Positions 1 to 8,255 of a stretch of 64,000 nucleotides of DNA are shown here, one piece after another. Below the pieces are notes generated by a model. The model was not told the origin of the DNA. It searched no databases and saw only the letters and a list, made by a program, of their open reading frames with translations. The stretch is from contig NZ_JANGCE010000001.1 in NCBI RefSeq assembly GCF_024462775.1, positions 277,075 through 341,074 of the forward strand, read 5' to 3'. Made by a program: the position numbers and the translations under genes. This stretch comes from Butyricicoccus faecihominis. GTDB lineage: Bacteria; Bacillota; Clostridia; Oscillospirales; Butyricicoccaceae. Numbering within the stretch: position 1 is the stretch's first letter; every line of letters starts with the position of its first letter.

Positions 1-499
1 TTTGTTCCTCGACGTCGCTGCTGAGGAGTTATGCCATCTGGAAATGATCTCGGCAACAGTGAACATGCTCAACGGCCATCATTTAGACGCTGAAAACGCA
101 ACGGTAGGCAATGTGGAAGCGCATGTGCTGACCGGCCTTACCCCGATGCTGGCCAATGCGAGCGGTTTTCTATGGACGGCGGCCTATGTCAATGAGACGG
201 GCGACGCCGCCGCCGATATTCTGTCCGATATCGCGGCGGAGCAACGCGCCAAGGTGGTTTATCAATACCTGTACCGCCAGATTGACGACAAGGGCGTGCG
301 TGAAACGATCGATTTCCTGCTCAATCGCGAAGAGGCCCATAATACCATGTTCCGTGAAGCGTTCAACCGTATTCAGGATACGGGTTCGCAGAAGGATTGG
401 GGCACGACGAAGGATGCGCGCATTTATTTTGATCTGTCCACACCCGGCGGCCAAAGTTTTGATCCGGCGAAAAGCCAGCCGCCCTCTTTTAACATTTAG
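1..499 (+). CDS. Manganese catalase (CotJC-like), 5' end outside window
   Basis: C-terminal part of a di-manganese catalase, which dismutates hydrogen peroxide to water and oxygen without haem. The reading frame is open from the first base, so the start lies upstream. Visible are the family's metal-site stretch EELCHLEM near the beginning and a second Glu/His helix (NREEAHNTMF), both typical of the ferritin-like four-helix bundle, then the extended C-terminal tail of the family ending in PPSFNI. About 165 residues are present; full-length relatives have roughly 200-290. In spore formers such proteins can be spore-coat components (CotJC), so oxidative defence and a coat role are both possible. 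A strong hairpin follows the stop. Confidence 0.85.
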   Translation, partial: LFLDVAAEELCHLEMISATVNMLNGHHLDAENATVGNVEAHVLTGLTPMLANASGFLWTAAYVNETGDAAADILSDIAAEQRAKVVYQYLYRQIDDKGVRETIDFLLNREEAHNTMFREAFNRIQDTGSQKDWGTTKDARIYFDLSTPGGQSFDPAKSQPPSFNI

Positions 500-504
500 A
501 TAAG

Positions 505-539
505 AAAAAGTGCTGCACCAAAATGGTGCAGCACTTTTT
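505..539. terminator. Bidirectional rho-independent terminator
   Basis: A 15-bp perfect inverted repeat (505-519 with 525-539, loop 520-524) begins with AAAAA and ends with TTTTT, so it can terminate both the catalase gene and the convergent S-layer hydrolase gene. Confidence 0.9.
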
Positions 540-540
540 C

Positions 541-2115
541 TTATTGCGCTACGGCTGTTTGAAAAATGTCCTCAAACGCCTGAGAAATGCGCCCGGTCGG
601 CGGATAAATGTTGTAAAGCAGGTTGTGATCATATCCTTCGTAGATATGAACGGTCAAATTGGTTTTTCCCTTGTCCGCAAAGCTCTTTTCGATCGCGCGC
701 ACCCCGGCCACATCGCAGTTCTGATCGGCTGTGCCGTGGAAAATGGTGATCGGCAGATCGAGCTTCGGCAAGGTTTCCCGGTTGGGCGCCAGCTTTTCAT
801 GCGCTTGGAACCACGCGCTGGTCAGGCGCACAGGATAGTTTTGAGCCAGCCATTCGTCGTCGCCGCGCTCGATCGCGTCATACAGCGCCTTTTTGCCGGG
901 TTCCAGCATGATCGCCAGATCAGCGGTGGTGATTGTCCCATCCTGATTGAGATCGATAGCGGAAAAGTCGGTGTTTTGCAGCACGCTTGTAACGATCCCA
1001 TAGGGATCGGCCTTGTATTCGGCTTCCGAGATCGCGCCGTCGCCGTCGGTATCGAAATATAGGCGATAGAAGATCATGCTCGATTCGCCGGATTGCTGCC
1101 ATTCCAAGATTTCGTCCAGCCGGTCGTTACAGTACCCCGCAAGCAGCAAGCCGCTGATCTGGTCGCTGAACCGTTCGGCGGCAAGCGGCGCGATGATCGT
1201 ACCCTCGCTCCAGCCCAGCAGATAGATCTTCGCGTCTTTCAGACGAGGCTCCTGCCGCAAAACACCGATCCACTCGCCGATATCGCTGACGCTGGTTTCA
1301 GGCAGATACGTGCGGTAGACGTTCTCGTCGATCGAATCATACATAGGCGGCTGATCCCCAATGCTGACGCCGCGCGTATTATACCGGAAAAAACCGATCC
1401 GCCGCGCGCCGAACTGCTCGGCAAACAGATCAAAGTATTTGGCGTCCAGCGTGCCTTCACTGCGCCGGTTATCATAGGTATTGGGGCCCGAACCGTTGAC
1501 GAACAGCACAAGCTTATCGACTGCGCCGTCGCCAGCGGGCAGGTCCAGCTTGCCGGTGAGGGATACGCCGTCCGCCGCCGTATGTATTTTCACTTCGGCG
1601 TCGCGGCGCATTAGGTCTTGATCGACTGTGGCGTAATAAACGGCGGCTTCGCCGCGTGTGATCGGGGCGTTGCTATCCTGTCCGTTTAGGGCAAGCCCTT
1701 TCTCGGGCAGACCCAGCCACGCGCGATACCGCGTGAGCATGGCGGCAAGCTCTTTGTGGGTAACGGTGCGGTCCGGCTCGAACGTGGCGTCGGTCGCGAC
1801 GCGCACCATGCCGTTCTGATGGGCCCACCCGAGATCCTTCGTATAGTACGCATCGCCCCGCACATCGGTAAAGACGTCGGTCGGGACGCCGGGAGCGTGG
1901 GCCATGCGCGCGAGCACGGCAACGGCCTGCGCCCGGGTCAGCGGCGCGTCGGGTGAAAAGAGGTTCTCCTCGGTTCCGGAGAACAGTCCGTTTCCGGTCA
2001 CATAGTCGATCGCTGCGCGGTCGGAGCGGCTTTGCGGCACATCGTCAAAGCTTGCGAAAGCACTGGGTAACAGCAAAGCGCCCAGCAGGGGCAATAAAAT
2101 GAGCTTACGCTTCAT
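541..2115 (-). CDS. Secreted S-layer-anchored alpha/beta hydrolase with inserted EF-hand pair
   Basis: 524 residues. An N-terminal signal peptide (MKRKLILLPLLGALLLPSAFA) is followed by two to three S-layer homology repeats (about residues 23-165; FSPDAPLTRAQA and FEPDRTVTHKEL are the diagnostic turns), which usually bind cell-wall polymer. The rest is an alpha/beta hydrolase: nucleophile elbow GWSEG with Ser303, an Asp in HGTADQNCD near 463 and a His in GYDHNL near 497 complete a likely triad. Between nucleophile and Asp, where these enzymes carry a lid, sit two calcium-loop motifs, DTDGDGAISEAE (about 352-363) and DLNQDGTITTAD (about 387-398), of EF-hand/dockerin type. Its start overlaps the stop of the upstream hydrolase gene by 4 bases, implying co-translation. 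The substrate is unknown; an esterase or peptidase acting outside the cell is likely. Confidence 0.8.
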   Translation of the reverse strand: MKRKLILLPLLGALLLPSAFASFDDVPQSRSDRAAIDYVTGNGLFSGTEENLFSPDAPLTRAQAVAVLARMAHAPGVPTDVFTDVRGDAYYTKDLGWAHQNGMVRVATDATFEPDRTVTHKELAAMLTRYRAWLGLPEKGLALNGQDSNAPITRGEAAVYYATVDQDLMRRDAEVKIHTAADGVSLTGKLDLPAGDGAVDKLVLFVNGSGPNTYDNRRSEGTLDAKYFDLFAEQFGARRIGFFRYNTRGVSIGDQPPMYDSIDENVYRTYLPETSVSDIGEWIGVLRQEPRLKDAKIYLLGWSEGTIIAPLAAERFSDQISGLLLAGYCNDRLDEILEWQQSGESSMIFYRLYFDTDGDGAISEAEYKADPYGIVTSVLQNTDFSAIDLNQDGTITTADLAIMLEPGKKALYDAIERGDDEWLAQNYPVRLTSAWFQAHEKLAPNRETLPKLDLPITIFHGTADQNCDVAGVRAIEKSFADKGKTNLTVHIYEGYDHNLLYNIYPPTGRISQAFEDIFQTAVAQ

Positions 2116-2681
2116 ATGATACCTCTCGTTTCGTGGTTAATCACTATCATTTGCAGGCTGGCCATGACATCCAGCGCCTTATCGTGCAGCATCGGGTCAA
2201 AACTGCGGCAGAGCGCGGCGTCCACCGTAATGACGGCTTCCGGCCACTGCGCCTGCATCAGCACCGCGTTGGAAATGACGCACATGTTGGTGACCACGCC
2301 GACCACAAGGATCTCGCGCAGATCGGGCAGCTCTTTTCCAAGTCGTAACAACTCGGCGGGCGGCATACCGAAGGTGTGCTTATTGACGGTGTGGATCTGG
2401 CTGTTGCAGCACGTTTCGCAGCAAAGCTCCTGCGTTTTGCCGTACAGCCGCCAGCCGCTGTTCTTGGGGTTGCAATGGGGTATGGGTAGCGCGCGTCCCT
2501 CGCGCGTTTCTAAATATTCATCGTCGTGCGTATCGTAGGTGAACAGTACGTGATCGCCCTGCGCCAGATATTGCTGGGCCAAACGCGCGATGCCGCCGTC
2601 AATCGCGGCCGCGCCCTCAAAGCCGAGCGAACCCGTCACAAAGTCGTTTTGATAATCGATCACAGCAAGCAGCTTGGGCAT
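2112..2681 (-). CDS. Nicotinamidase-like cysteine hydrolase (isochorismatase fold)
   Basis: 189 residues of the cysteine-hydrolase/isochorismatase superfamily. The triad can be read as Asp9 (VIDYQNDF), Lys101 (NKHTFG) and Cys134 (VVTNMCV). Asp50/His52 and His69 fit the metal site of nicotinamidases, making hydrolysis of nicotinamide to nicotinate for NAD salvage the best guess, though other amides are possible. Unusual is a cluster of four cysteines at 87-92 (CCETCC) ahead of the catalytic lysine. It is the first gene of a two-gene minus-strand operon with the S-layer hydrolase (4-base overlap) and has its own promoter at 2712-2740, divergent from cwlD. Confidence 0.75.
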   Translation of the reverse strand: MPKLLAVIDYQNDFVTGSLGFEGAAAIDGGIARLAQQYLAQGDHVLFTYDTHDDEYLETREGRALPIPHCNPKNSGWRLYGKTQELCCETCCNSQIHTVNKHTFGMPPAELLRLGKELPDLREILVVGVVTNMCVISNAVLMQAQWPEAVITVDAALCRSFDPMLHDKALDVMASLQMIVINHETRGII

Positions 2682-2711
2682 TGCCGGTCACACTCCCTTT
2701 CATTTTTCTTA

Positions 2712-2740
2712 AGTGTACCATGATTTTGCACCGCGCACAA
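2712..2740 (-). promoter_or_regulatory. Sigma-A-type promoter for the nicotinamidase-like gene
   Basis: On the minus strand TTGTGC (2735-2740) and TACACT (2712-2717) are separated by exactly 17 bases and lie about 30 bases upstream of the start codon at 2681. Confidence 0.6.
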
Positions 2741-2748
2741 TGAATTTA

Positions 2749-2777
2749 TTGCGTCTGGAGCGAAAGCGGGATATAAT
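2749..2777 (+). promoter_or_regulatory. Sigma-A-type promoter for cwlD-radA
   Basis: TTGCGT (2749-2754), 17-base spacer, TATAAT (2772-2777), ahead of the cwlD start at 2835. It is divergent from the minus-strand promoter at 2712-2740 with 8 bases between the two -35 boxes, so the two operons share one regulatory region. A vegetative-type promoter is notable for a gene whose homologue in Bacillus is sporulation specific. Confidence 0.65.
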
Positions 2778-2834
2778 AAGTAACATAGCGCGCCCGGTAC
2801 CGGCATAGGCTGGAAACCAAGGGGGTGCGCGGGT

Positions 2835-3539
2835 TTGAATCATAAATTTGGGAAGCGTCTGCTCGCGGGCGGCTTGGCCGTGCTCGCGGTGCTTGCCGCG
2901 CGCGGCGGGAGCCGGGCGGTCCGCGCCGCAGCGGAAGCGGCGGAAACGCCGCCGACATTGGTGATCGACGCCGGTCACGGCGGCTTTGACGGCGGCGCGA
3001 TCGGCGCGACCGGTACGACCGAGCAGGATATCAACCTGTCGATCGCGCAGCGCGTACAGGCGCTCGCCGGCTTTTTCGGCGTGCGTACCGCGATGACGCG
3101 GGACAGCAGCGAGGCGCTTGATTATAACGCGGGCCGGTCGGTGCGGGAAAATAAGGTGACGGATATCAAGGCGCGGGAAATGATTGTGGCGGACACGATA
3201 AATCCGGTCTTTTTGAGCATTCACCTCAACAAGTTCACCGATCCGCAGTATCATGGCGCGCAGGTGTTCTATTCGCCCAACCACGCGGACAGCAAGACAC
3301 TGGCCGAACTGCTGCAAAACGATCTGATCGCGGGCGCCGACCCGGAAAACCACCGGCAGGCCAAGCAGGCCGAAAAAACGATCTATTTAATGAAAAAACT
3401 CAACTGCCCGGCGGTGATCGTCGAATGCGGCTTTTTATCCAATCCCGCGGAGGAAAAGCTGCTTGCGCAGGAGGAATACCATAAAAAACTCGCCGTTTGT
3501 ATCGTCAGCGGATACCTGCACTATCAAAACGGCGCTTGA
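2835..3539 (+). CDS. cwlD: N-acetylmuramoyl-L-alanine amidase, CwlD type
   Basis: 234 residues, amidase_3 family. It cleaves the bond between N-acetylmuramic acid and the peptide stem; the Bacillus homologue makes muramic-delta-lactam in spore cortex. The zinc site is visible: VIDAGHGGFDGGA (His), a second conserved Glu region (TEQDINLSIA), SIHLNK (His) and the catalytic Glu in VIVECGFLSN. An N-terminal hydrophobic stretch (about residues 8-22) acts as signal or anchor. The start is TTG, preceded by AAGGGGGTG at 2819-2826; no better in-frame ATG precedes the catalytic core. radA follows after 10 bases, so the two are co-transcribed. Confidence 0.88.
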   Translation: MNHKFGKRLLAGGLAVLAVLAARGGSRAVRAAAEAAETPPTLVIDAGHGGFDGGAIGATGTTEQDINLSIAQRVQALAGFFGVRTAMTRDSSEALDYNAGRSVRENKVTDIKAREMIVADTINPVFLSIHLNKFTDPQYHGAQVFYSPNHADSKTLAELLQNDLIAGADPENHRQAKQAEKTIYLMKKLNCPAVIVECGFLSNPAEEKLLAQEEYHKKLAVCIVSGYLHYQNGA

Positions 3540-3549
3540 CGGAGGAATT

Positions 3550-4905
3550 ATGAAACAAAAAACGGTGTATTTATGCGGCGATTGCGGCTATGAAAGCGCA
3601 AAATGGTACGGCAAATGCCCAAGCTGCGGCGCATGGAATACGATGAGCGAATATAAGGTGCGGCCGGAACCCGCCACGCGCGGTGTGACCAGCTTTGCGC
3701 GCGGCGCGGCGCGCCCGGCGCTGCTTCAGGAGATCGCGGTCGACGACGAGGCGCGTTTTTATTCCGGCATCGGCGAGCTGGACCGCGTGCTCGGCGGCGG
3801 CGCGGTTCACGGCTCGTTCGTGCTGGTCGGCGGCGAACCCGGTATCGGCAAATCGACGCTCTTGCTGCAAATGTGTCAGGAGATGTGTAAAAACGCCAAG
3901 GTGCTATATGTTTCAGGCGAGGAATCGCTGCGGCAGATCAAGCTGCGCGCGTCGCGCCTTAAAATAGCCTCATCCAATCTGTTCGTGCTGGCTGAAACCG
4001 ATATGGAGCAAATTCTCAGTGAAACCGAGATGCTTTCGCCCGATATCCTGATCGTCGACTCGATCCAGACCGTTTACAAGCGCGATCTGACCGCCGCGCC
4101 GGGCGGCACCACGCAGATCAAGGAATGCGCGATGAGCCTGATGCAATATGCAAAGAATAAAAACGTGACGATCTTTATCGTCGGCCATGTCAATAAGGAG
4201 GGCACGCTCGCGGGCCCTAAAATCTTGGAACACATGGTCGATTGCGTGCTCTACTTCGAGGGGGAACAGGCGGGCCCGTTCCGTTGCCTGCGGGCGGCGA
4301 AAAACCGCTACGGCTCGACGAATGAGATCGGCGTGTTTGAAATGAGCGACCACGGCCTGCTTGAGGTGCAGAATCCCTCCGCCGCCATGCTTGCCGGACA
4401 CCCGAGCGGCGCTTCGGGCAACTGTATCGCCTGCGTGATGGAGGGCAGCCGTCCCATGCTGGCGGAGGTGCAGGCCCTCGCGGCTAAAACACAGTTCGGT
4501 ATGCCGCGACGCACGGCGGCGGGTGTGGATTACAACCGCATGGTGCTGCTGCTCGCCATTTTGGAAAAGCGGTGCGGGCTGTTCCTCTCTTCTTCGGATG
4601 TGTATGTCAACGTTGTCGGCGGTATGCGGCTCGACGAGCCCGCGGTCGATCTTCCCATGGTGCTCGCCATTGCATCGAGTTTTCGGGACAAGCCCTTGCC
4701 GGAGGGCGTGATGAGCTTTGGCGAGATCGGACTGACCGGGGAGCTGCGCGCGGTATCGAACGCTTCCCAGCGCATTGGCGAAGCGTACCGGCTCGGCTTC
4801 CACACCTGTGTCATGCCTGATCAGGAGCTAAGCGATAAGCTGCCGGGCAAAATGAATATCGTGCGCGTCAAAACCGTGGGCGAGGCGATCAGCGCGGTGC
4901 TGTAA
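3550..4905 (+). CDS. radA: DNA repair protein RadA
   Basis: 451 residues. RadA is a RecA-like branch-migration helicase acting in recombinational repair. The N-terminus has the zinc finger CGDCGYESAKWYGKCPSC, followed by an ATPase core with Walker A GGEPGIGKST, Walker B (ILIVDS), the RadA-specific KNRYG motif, and a C-terminal Lon-protease-like domain with the family's conserved GLTGELR region. The ATG at 3550 is chosen because GGAGG lies at 3541-3545 and the zinc finger begins nine residues later; an upstream in-frame extension would run into cwlD. Length fits the family (about 450). Confidence 0.95.
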   Translation: MKQKTVYLCGDCGYESAKWYGKCPSCGAWNTMSEYKVRPEPATRGVTSFARGAARPALLQEIAVDDEARFYSGIGELDRVLGGGAVHGSFVLVGGEPGIGKSTLLLQMCQEMCKNAKVLYVSGEESLRQIKLRASRLKIASSNLFVLAETDMEQILSETEMLSPDILIVDSIQTVYKRDLTAAPGGTTQIKECAMSLMQYAKNKNVTIFIVGHVNKEGTLAGPKILEHMVDCVLYFEGEQAGPFRCLRAAKNRYGSTNEIGVFEMSDHGLLEVQNPSAAMLAGHPSGASGNCIACVMEGSRPMLAEVQALAAKTQFGMPRRTAAGVDYNRMVLLLAILEKRCGLFLSSSDVYVNVVGGMRLDEPAVDLPMVLAIASSFRDKPLPEGVMSFGEIGLTGELRAVSNASQRIGEAYRLGFHTCVMPDQELSDKLPGKMNIVRVKTVGEAISAVL

Positions 4906-4923
4906 CTGAAATTTTCCAAGAGT

Positions 4924-4979
4924 AAAATCGGCCTTTTGCTGCAAACTATGGATAGTTAGCAGCGGGAGGTCGGTTTTTA
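4924..4979 (+). terminator. Long hairpin with T-run that encloses a Shine-Dalgarno
   Basis: Positions 4924-4948 and 4953-4977 can pair over 25 positions with one mismatch and several G-U pairs around a 4-base loop, followed by TTTTTAT. It looks like a terminator of radA. The right arm contains GGGAGG (4964-4968 region), the only ribosome-binding site in front of the next gene, so the same structure could limit that gene's translation. Confidence 0.5.
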
Positions 4980-4980
4980 T

Positions 4981-5949
4981 ATGGATAAAAAAGCGCGCGC
5001 CGTGCTCGGATTGACCGCGGCGCTTTTGTCATGTGTGCTTGCTTGGGCGTGGATGCAGCGCCCGCCCGAGCCGCAGCGGGTGCGGGTTTCAAAGTCCTTT
5101 TCACAGGATATCTACAACAGCATTTCAGTGCCCGGCACGGTGGAAGCGGAAGCCTCGGCCGCCGTTGCGTCCGGTATAACGGGAGAGGTCGCCGCCCTGT
5201 GTGTGCAGGTGGGCGATACGGTGCGGGAAGGCGACGCGCTGTTTACCGTCGCACCGTCGGAGGAAAGCAACGCACCCGCCATATCGGCGGCGGGGCTGGA
5301 GCAGGCCGTGCAGGTGCTCGCGGGCGCGGACCAAGGCCGCACGGCTGTGAGCGGCGCGGACGGTGTGGTGCGCGCATCCTGCGCGGGCACGGTGCTCTCG
5401 CTGCCGGCGGAAGGGCAAACGGTGTATCAGGGCCTGCCGGCGGCGCGTATCGCTGATTTGAGCAGCCTTTGCGTGCGTGCAAAGGTGCCCGAGACCTATG
5501 TGCAGCAGTTGAGCCTGAGCCAAAACGCGAATGTGACCGCGACGGCGGCGGGGGACAGGGTATACGCGGCCACCGTGGGCTCGATCGCGCCGGTGGCGAC
5601 GCGGGCGGTCAGCCTGACCGGAGAAAGCGGCACGGCCGAGGTGGAAGCGCTGCTTTCGCTGAACGGCAATCTGGACGGTTTGCGCCCCGGCTACTCCGTG
5701 ACCGCAAAGATCTTTACCGATTATCATCCCGCGGCGGTGGTCGTGCCTTATGAGGCCGTGTTCCAGCAGGGGGAGCAGGAATATGTGTTCACCATAGAAA
5801 ACGGCCGTGCACGTCGTACCGCGATAAAGACCGGGTATTTGCTCGAACAGGCGACCGAGGTGACAGAGGGCTTGGAAGCAAACTGCGCGGTCATCCTGTC
5901 GCCGCCCGAAACGCTGGGGGACGGCGACGCGGTGGAGGCGGCAGCGTGA
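4981..5949 (+). CDS. Membrane-fusion (HlyD/MacA-type) efflux adaptor
   Basis: 322 residues. An N-terminal hydrophobic segment (about 7-22) anchors the protein. Then follow a biotinyl-lipoyl-like half motif (SGITGEVAALCVQVGDTVREGDALF), a second lipoyl half (GVVRASCAGTVLSLPAEGQTV), and beta-barrel and membrane-proximal domains near the C-terminus (GYSVTAKI, VVPYEAVF). The coiled-coil hairpin normally between the two lipoyl halves is very short. Adaptors of this type link an ABC permease with the cell envelope, and the downstream MacB-like permease overlaps by 4 bases. No ATPase gene is adjacent. The exported substrate cannot be inferred. Confidence 0.8.
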   Translation: MDKKARAVLGLTAALLSCVLAWAWMQRPPEPQRVRVSKSFSQDIYNSISVPGTVEAEASAAVASGITGEVAALCVQVGDTVREGDALFTVAPSEESNAPAISAAGLEQAVQVLAGADQGRTAVSGADGVVRASCAGTVLSLPAEGQTVYQGLPAARIADLSSLCVRAKVPETYVQQLSLSQNANVTATAAGDRVYAATVGSIAPVATRAVSLTGESGTAEVEALLSLNGNLDGLRPGYSVTAKIFTDYHPAAVVVPYEAVFQQGEQEYVFTIENGRARRTAIKTGYLLEQATEVTEGLEANCAVILSPPETLGDGDAVEAAA

Positions 5950-7121
5950 GGGCGGCGGACCAACTGCGTCTGGCCGCTTCTGGCCTGCGGCAAAATCCGG
6001 TTCGCACGCTGCTGTGCGCACTTTCCGTTGCGGTCGGCACGGGCGCACTGATGCTGATCGCGGCGCTCGGCCTGTACGGGCAGGCACAGGTAGAGACCAG
6101 TCTGCGCACGCTGGGCGTAAGCGGGCTGACCGTGTATCTGGATGATCACAAGGGAGGCAATACGATTTCCTCCGGCACGGCGGACGAGATAGAAAAGGCC
6201 CTTCCGCAGGTCGCGCGCGCCATGGCGATCAAAGCCAAGACCGGCTCGGTGCGCGCGGGGCACGGCAATGCGAACGCGGTGTTTCTCGGTGTGGACGAGA
6301 AGCTGGGCGAGGTGATGCAGCTAGAACTAGTGGCGGGCTCGCTCCTTTCCGAACGGCAGGCTGCGTTTGGGGAAAACGCCGTGATCATAGACGACGGGCT
6401 GGCCCGTTCGCTTTATGGGCGGGATAATATCGTGGGCCGGCAGGTGCGGCTGCGAATTGAGGGGCGCGACGCGTACTACACCGTGCAGGGCGTCGTCAAG
6501 GCGCAGACCGGCGCGCTTGGCGGCACGCTCAGCGCGTTCGCGCCGCATTTGGTCTATTTGCCCTATGCATGCCTTGCCACGCCCGAGGATACGGCGGATC
6601 AGGTATTCGTCAAATGCACGGCCGATGCCGCACCCGGTACGGTCAGCACGCAGGTGGAGCGGTATTTGACCGACCGCAAACAGGTGAGCGGCACGGTGCG
6701 CGTACAAAACATGACCGGCATGGTGGATACCGTGCGCAGCCTTACGGGACTGGTCACGGCGCTTTTCATCGCGGTGGGCGGCATTACGCTATGCGTCGCG
6801 CTGATCGGCGTCACGTGCAGCATGTTGGCCGCCGCGCATGAAAAAACCGAGGAGATCGGCGTGTTTCTCGCTTTGGGCGCGCAGCGGGGCGATATCCTGC
6901 GTATTTTTCTGATACAGTCCGTCTTGCTCTGTCTGCTCGGCGGCCTGTGCGGGTTGGGACTGGCGGCGGGCCTTTTGTATTTCGGCGCGTCGATCCTGCC
7001 GCCGGGCCTTCCGCTTTGCGCGGCGCTCCTGCTGCTTTCCGCCGGGTGCGGCGCGCTGGCGGGGCTTTTGCCCGCGGTTCGGGCGGCCCGGCTCAGCCCC
7101 GTGGACGCGATGCGGAAATAG
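5946..7121 (+). CDS. MacB/FtsX-type ABC transporter permease
   Basis: 391 residues with the MacB layout: one N-terminal membrane helix (about 17-42, ending GLYGQAQ), a large extracytoplasmic MacB_PCD domain (about 45-250), and three C-terminal helices with the FtsX signature AAAHEKTEEIGVFLALGAQRGDIL between them. The last residues (LSPVDAMRK) match the family's usual end. It starts with GTG and overlaps the adaptor gene by 4 bases. Proteins of this type need a LolD/MacB-like ATPase; none is encoded next to it, so the ATPase must be elsewhere or shared. Probable role is export or mechanotransmission of a peptide or lipid-like substrate. Confidence 0.82.
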   Translation: MRAADQLRLAASGLRQNPVRTLLCALSVAVGTGALMLIAALGLYGQAQVETSLRTLGVSGLTVYLDDHKGGNTISSGTADEIEKALPQVARAMAIKAKTGSVRAGHGNANAVFLGVDEKLGEVMQLELVAGSLLSERQAAFGENAVIIDDGLARSLYGRDNIVGRQVRLRIEGRDAYYTVQGVVKAQTGALGGTLSAFAPHLVYLPYACLATPEDTADQVFVKCTADAAPGTVSTQVERYLTDRKQVSGTVRVQNMTGMVDTVRSLTGLVTALFIAVGGITLCVALIGVTCSMLAAAHEKTEEIGVFLALGAQRGDILRIFLIQSVLLCLLGGLCGLGLAAGLLYFGASILPPGLPLCAALLLLSAGCGALAGLLPAVRAARLSPVDAMRK

Positions 7122-7143
7122 CCCTTTCCTTCTCTTACCCATT

Positions 7144-7153
7144 GTGGTAGAAT
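7144..7153 (+). promoter_or_regulatory. Extended -10 promoter for pyrB
   Basis: TGGTAGAAT at 7145-7153 is an extended -10 (TGn plus TAGAAT). TTTCCT 17 bases upstream (7125-7130) is a poor -35. The pyrB start lies 36 bases downstream. Confidence 0.4.
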
Positions 7154-7188
7154 AAAACGAGAAAAAAGTAGAGAAAGGGCGACGCCAC

Positions 7189-8250
7189 ATGCGGCACATC
7201 ATCGATCTAAGCGACCTGACGGAAAAGGAATTTTCCGATCTTTATAAGCTGACCACCAATATCATCGACCGTCCGGAGGGCTATACGGACGCTTGCCGCG
7301 GCAAGGTGCTGGGCAGTCTGTTTTACGAGCCTTCGACCCGTACCAACCTTTCCTTTTCCACCGCGATGATGCGGCTGGGCGGCAGCGTGGTCGGCTTTTC
7401 CGATCCCGGCTCGTCCTCCACGGCCAAGGGCGAAACGCTCAAGGACACCATCCGCATGGTATCGAGCTACACCGACCTGATCGTGATGCGCAACCCGCGC
7501 GAGGGCGCGGCGGCGGCGGCTTCGCTGTATTCTCCGGTGCCGGTGATCAACGCGGGCGACGGCGGCCATCTGCACCCGACGCAGACGCTGACCGACATGG
7601 TCACCATTTTGCGTCTGCGCGGCTCGGCGGATCATATGAAGATCGGTCTGTGCGGGGATTTGAAATATGGGCGCACCGTGCATTCGCTGCTGCACTTTCT
7701 GGAACGCTACCGAGACGTGCAGATCTATCTGATCGCGCCCGACGCTTTGCAGCTGCCGGATTACATGGTGCAGTTTTTAAAAGCGCGAAACATGCCGTTT
7801 TGCGAGGTCAAAAGTGTGGATGAAGCGTTGCCCGAGCTTGATGTGCTGTACATGACGCGCATTCAGCGCGAACGCTTTACCGACGCGCAGGAATATGAAA
7901 ATCTTGAAGGCAATTATCAGCTGACCGCTGAAAAGCTAAAGCGGGCGAAAAAAGATCTGCTCGTGCTGCATCCGCTGCCGCGTGTGGACGAGATCGCGCA
8001 GGACGTGGACGACGATCCGCGCGCGGTCTACTTCCGTCAAGCGCGGTTCGGCATGTTTGGCCGCATGGCGCTGCTGCTGACGCTGTCCAAGCTGCCTTTT
8101 ATCCACGCGGAACGGCAGCCGATCGGCGCGCAAGGCGTCAAATGTTCCAACTATAAGTGTATCACCCATACCGAGCCTTATTTGCCGCTCGCGGGCCGGG
8201 CGGGAGAGCGCTGCCCCTACTGCGACGCCGCGCTGGAACTGCTTTTATAA
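7189..8250 (+). CDS. pyrB: Aspartate carbamoyltransferase with C-terminal PyrI-like zinc module
   Basis: 353 residues; PyrB alone is usually 300-310. Residues 1 to about 307 form the catalytic chain that makes N-carbamoyl-aspartate in pyrimidine synthesis: FYEPSTRTNLSF (carbamoyl-phosphate site), SSTAKGE loop, HPTQTLTD, RIQRERF and HPLPRVDEI are all present. The tail carries C319-x4-C324-x17-C342-x2-C345 with the sequence CSNYKCITHTEP, which matches the zinc-binding end of the regulatory subunit PyrI (C-x4-C-I-S-H-x-E-P, then C-x2-C) but lacks the nucleotide-binding domain of PyrI. I infer a catalytic-chain fusion with only the interface zinc module. It stands alone between a weak promoter and a strong terminator. 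Confidence 0.93.
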   Translation: MRHIIDLSDLTEKEFSDLYKLTTNIIDRPEGYTDACRGKVLGSLFYEPSTRTNLSFSTAMMRLGGSVVGFSDPGSSSTAKGETLKDTIRMVSSYTDLIVMRNPREGAAAAASLYSPVPVINAGDGGHLHPTQTLTDMVTILRLRGSADHMKIGLCGDLKYGRTVHSLLHFLERYRDVQIYLIAPDALQLPDYMVQFLKARNMPFCEVKSVDEALPELDVLYMTRIQRERFTDAQEYENLEGNYQLTAEKLKRAKKDLLVLHPLPRVDEIAQDVDDDPRAVYFRQARFGMFGRMALLLTLSKLPFIHAERQPIGAQGVKCSNYKCITHTEPYLPLAGRAGERCPYCDAALELLL

Positions 8251-8255
8251 ACATT

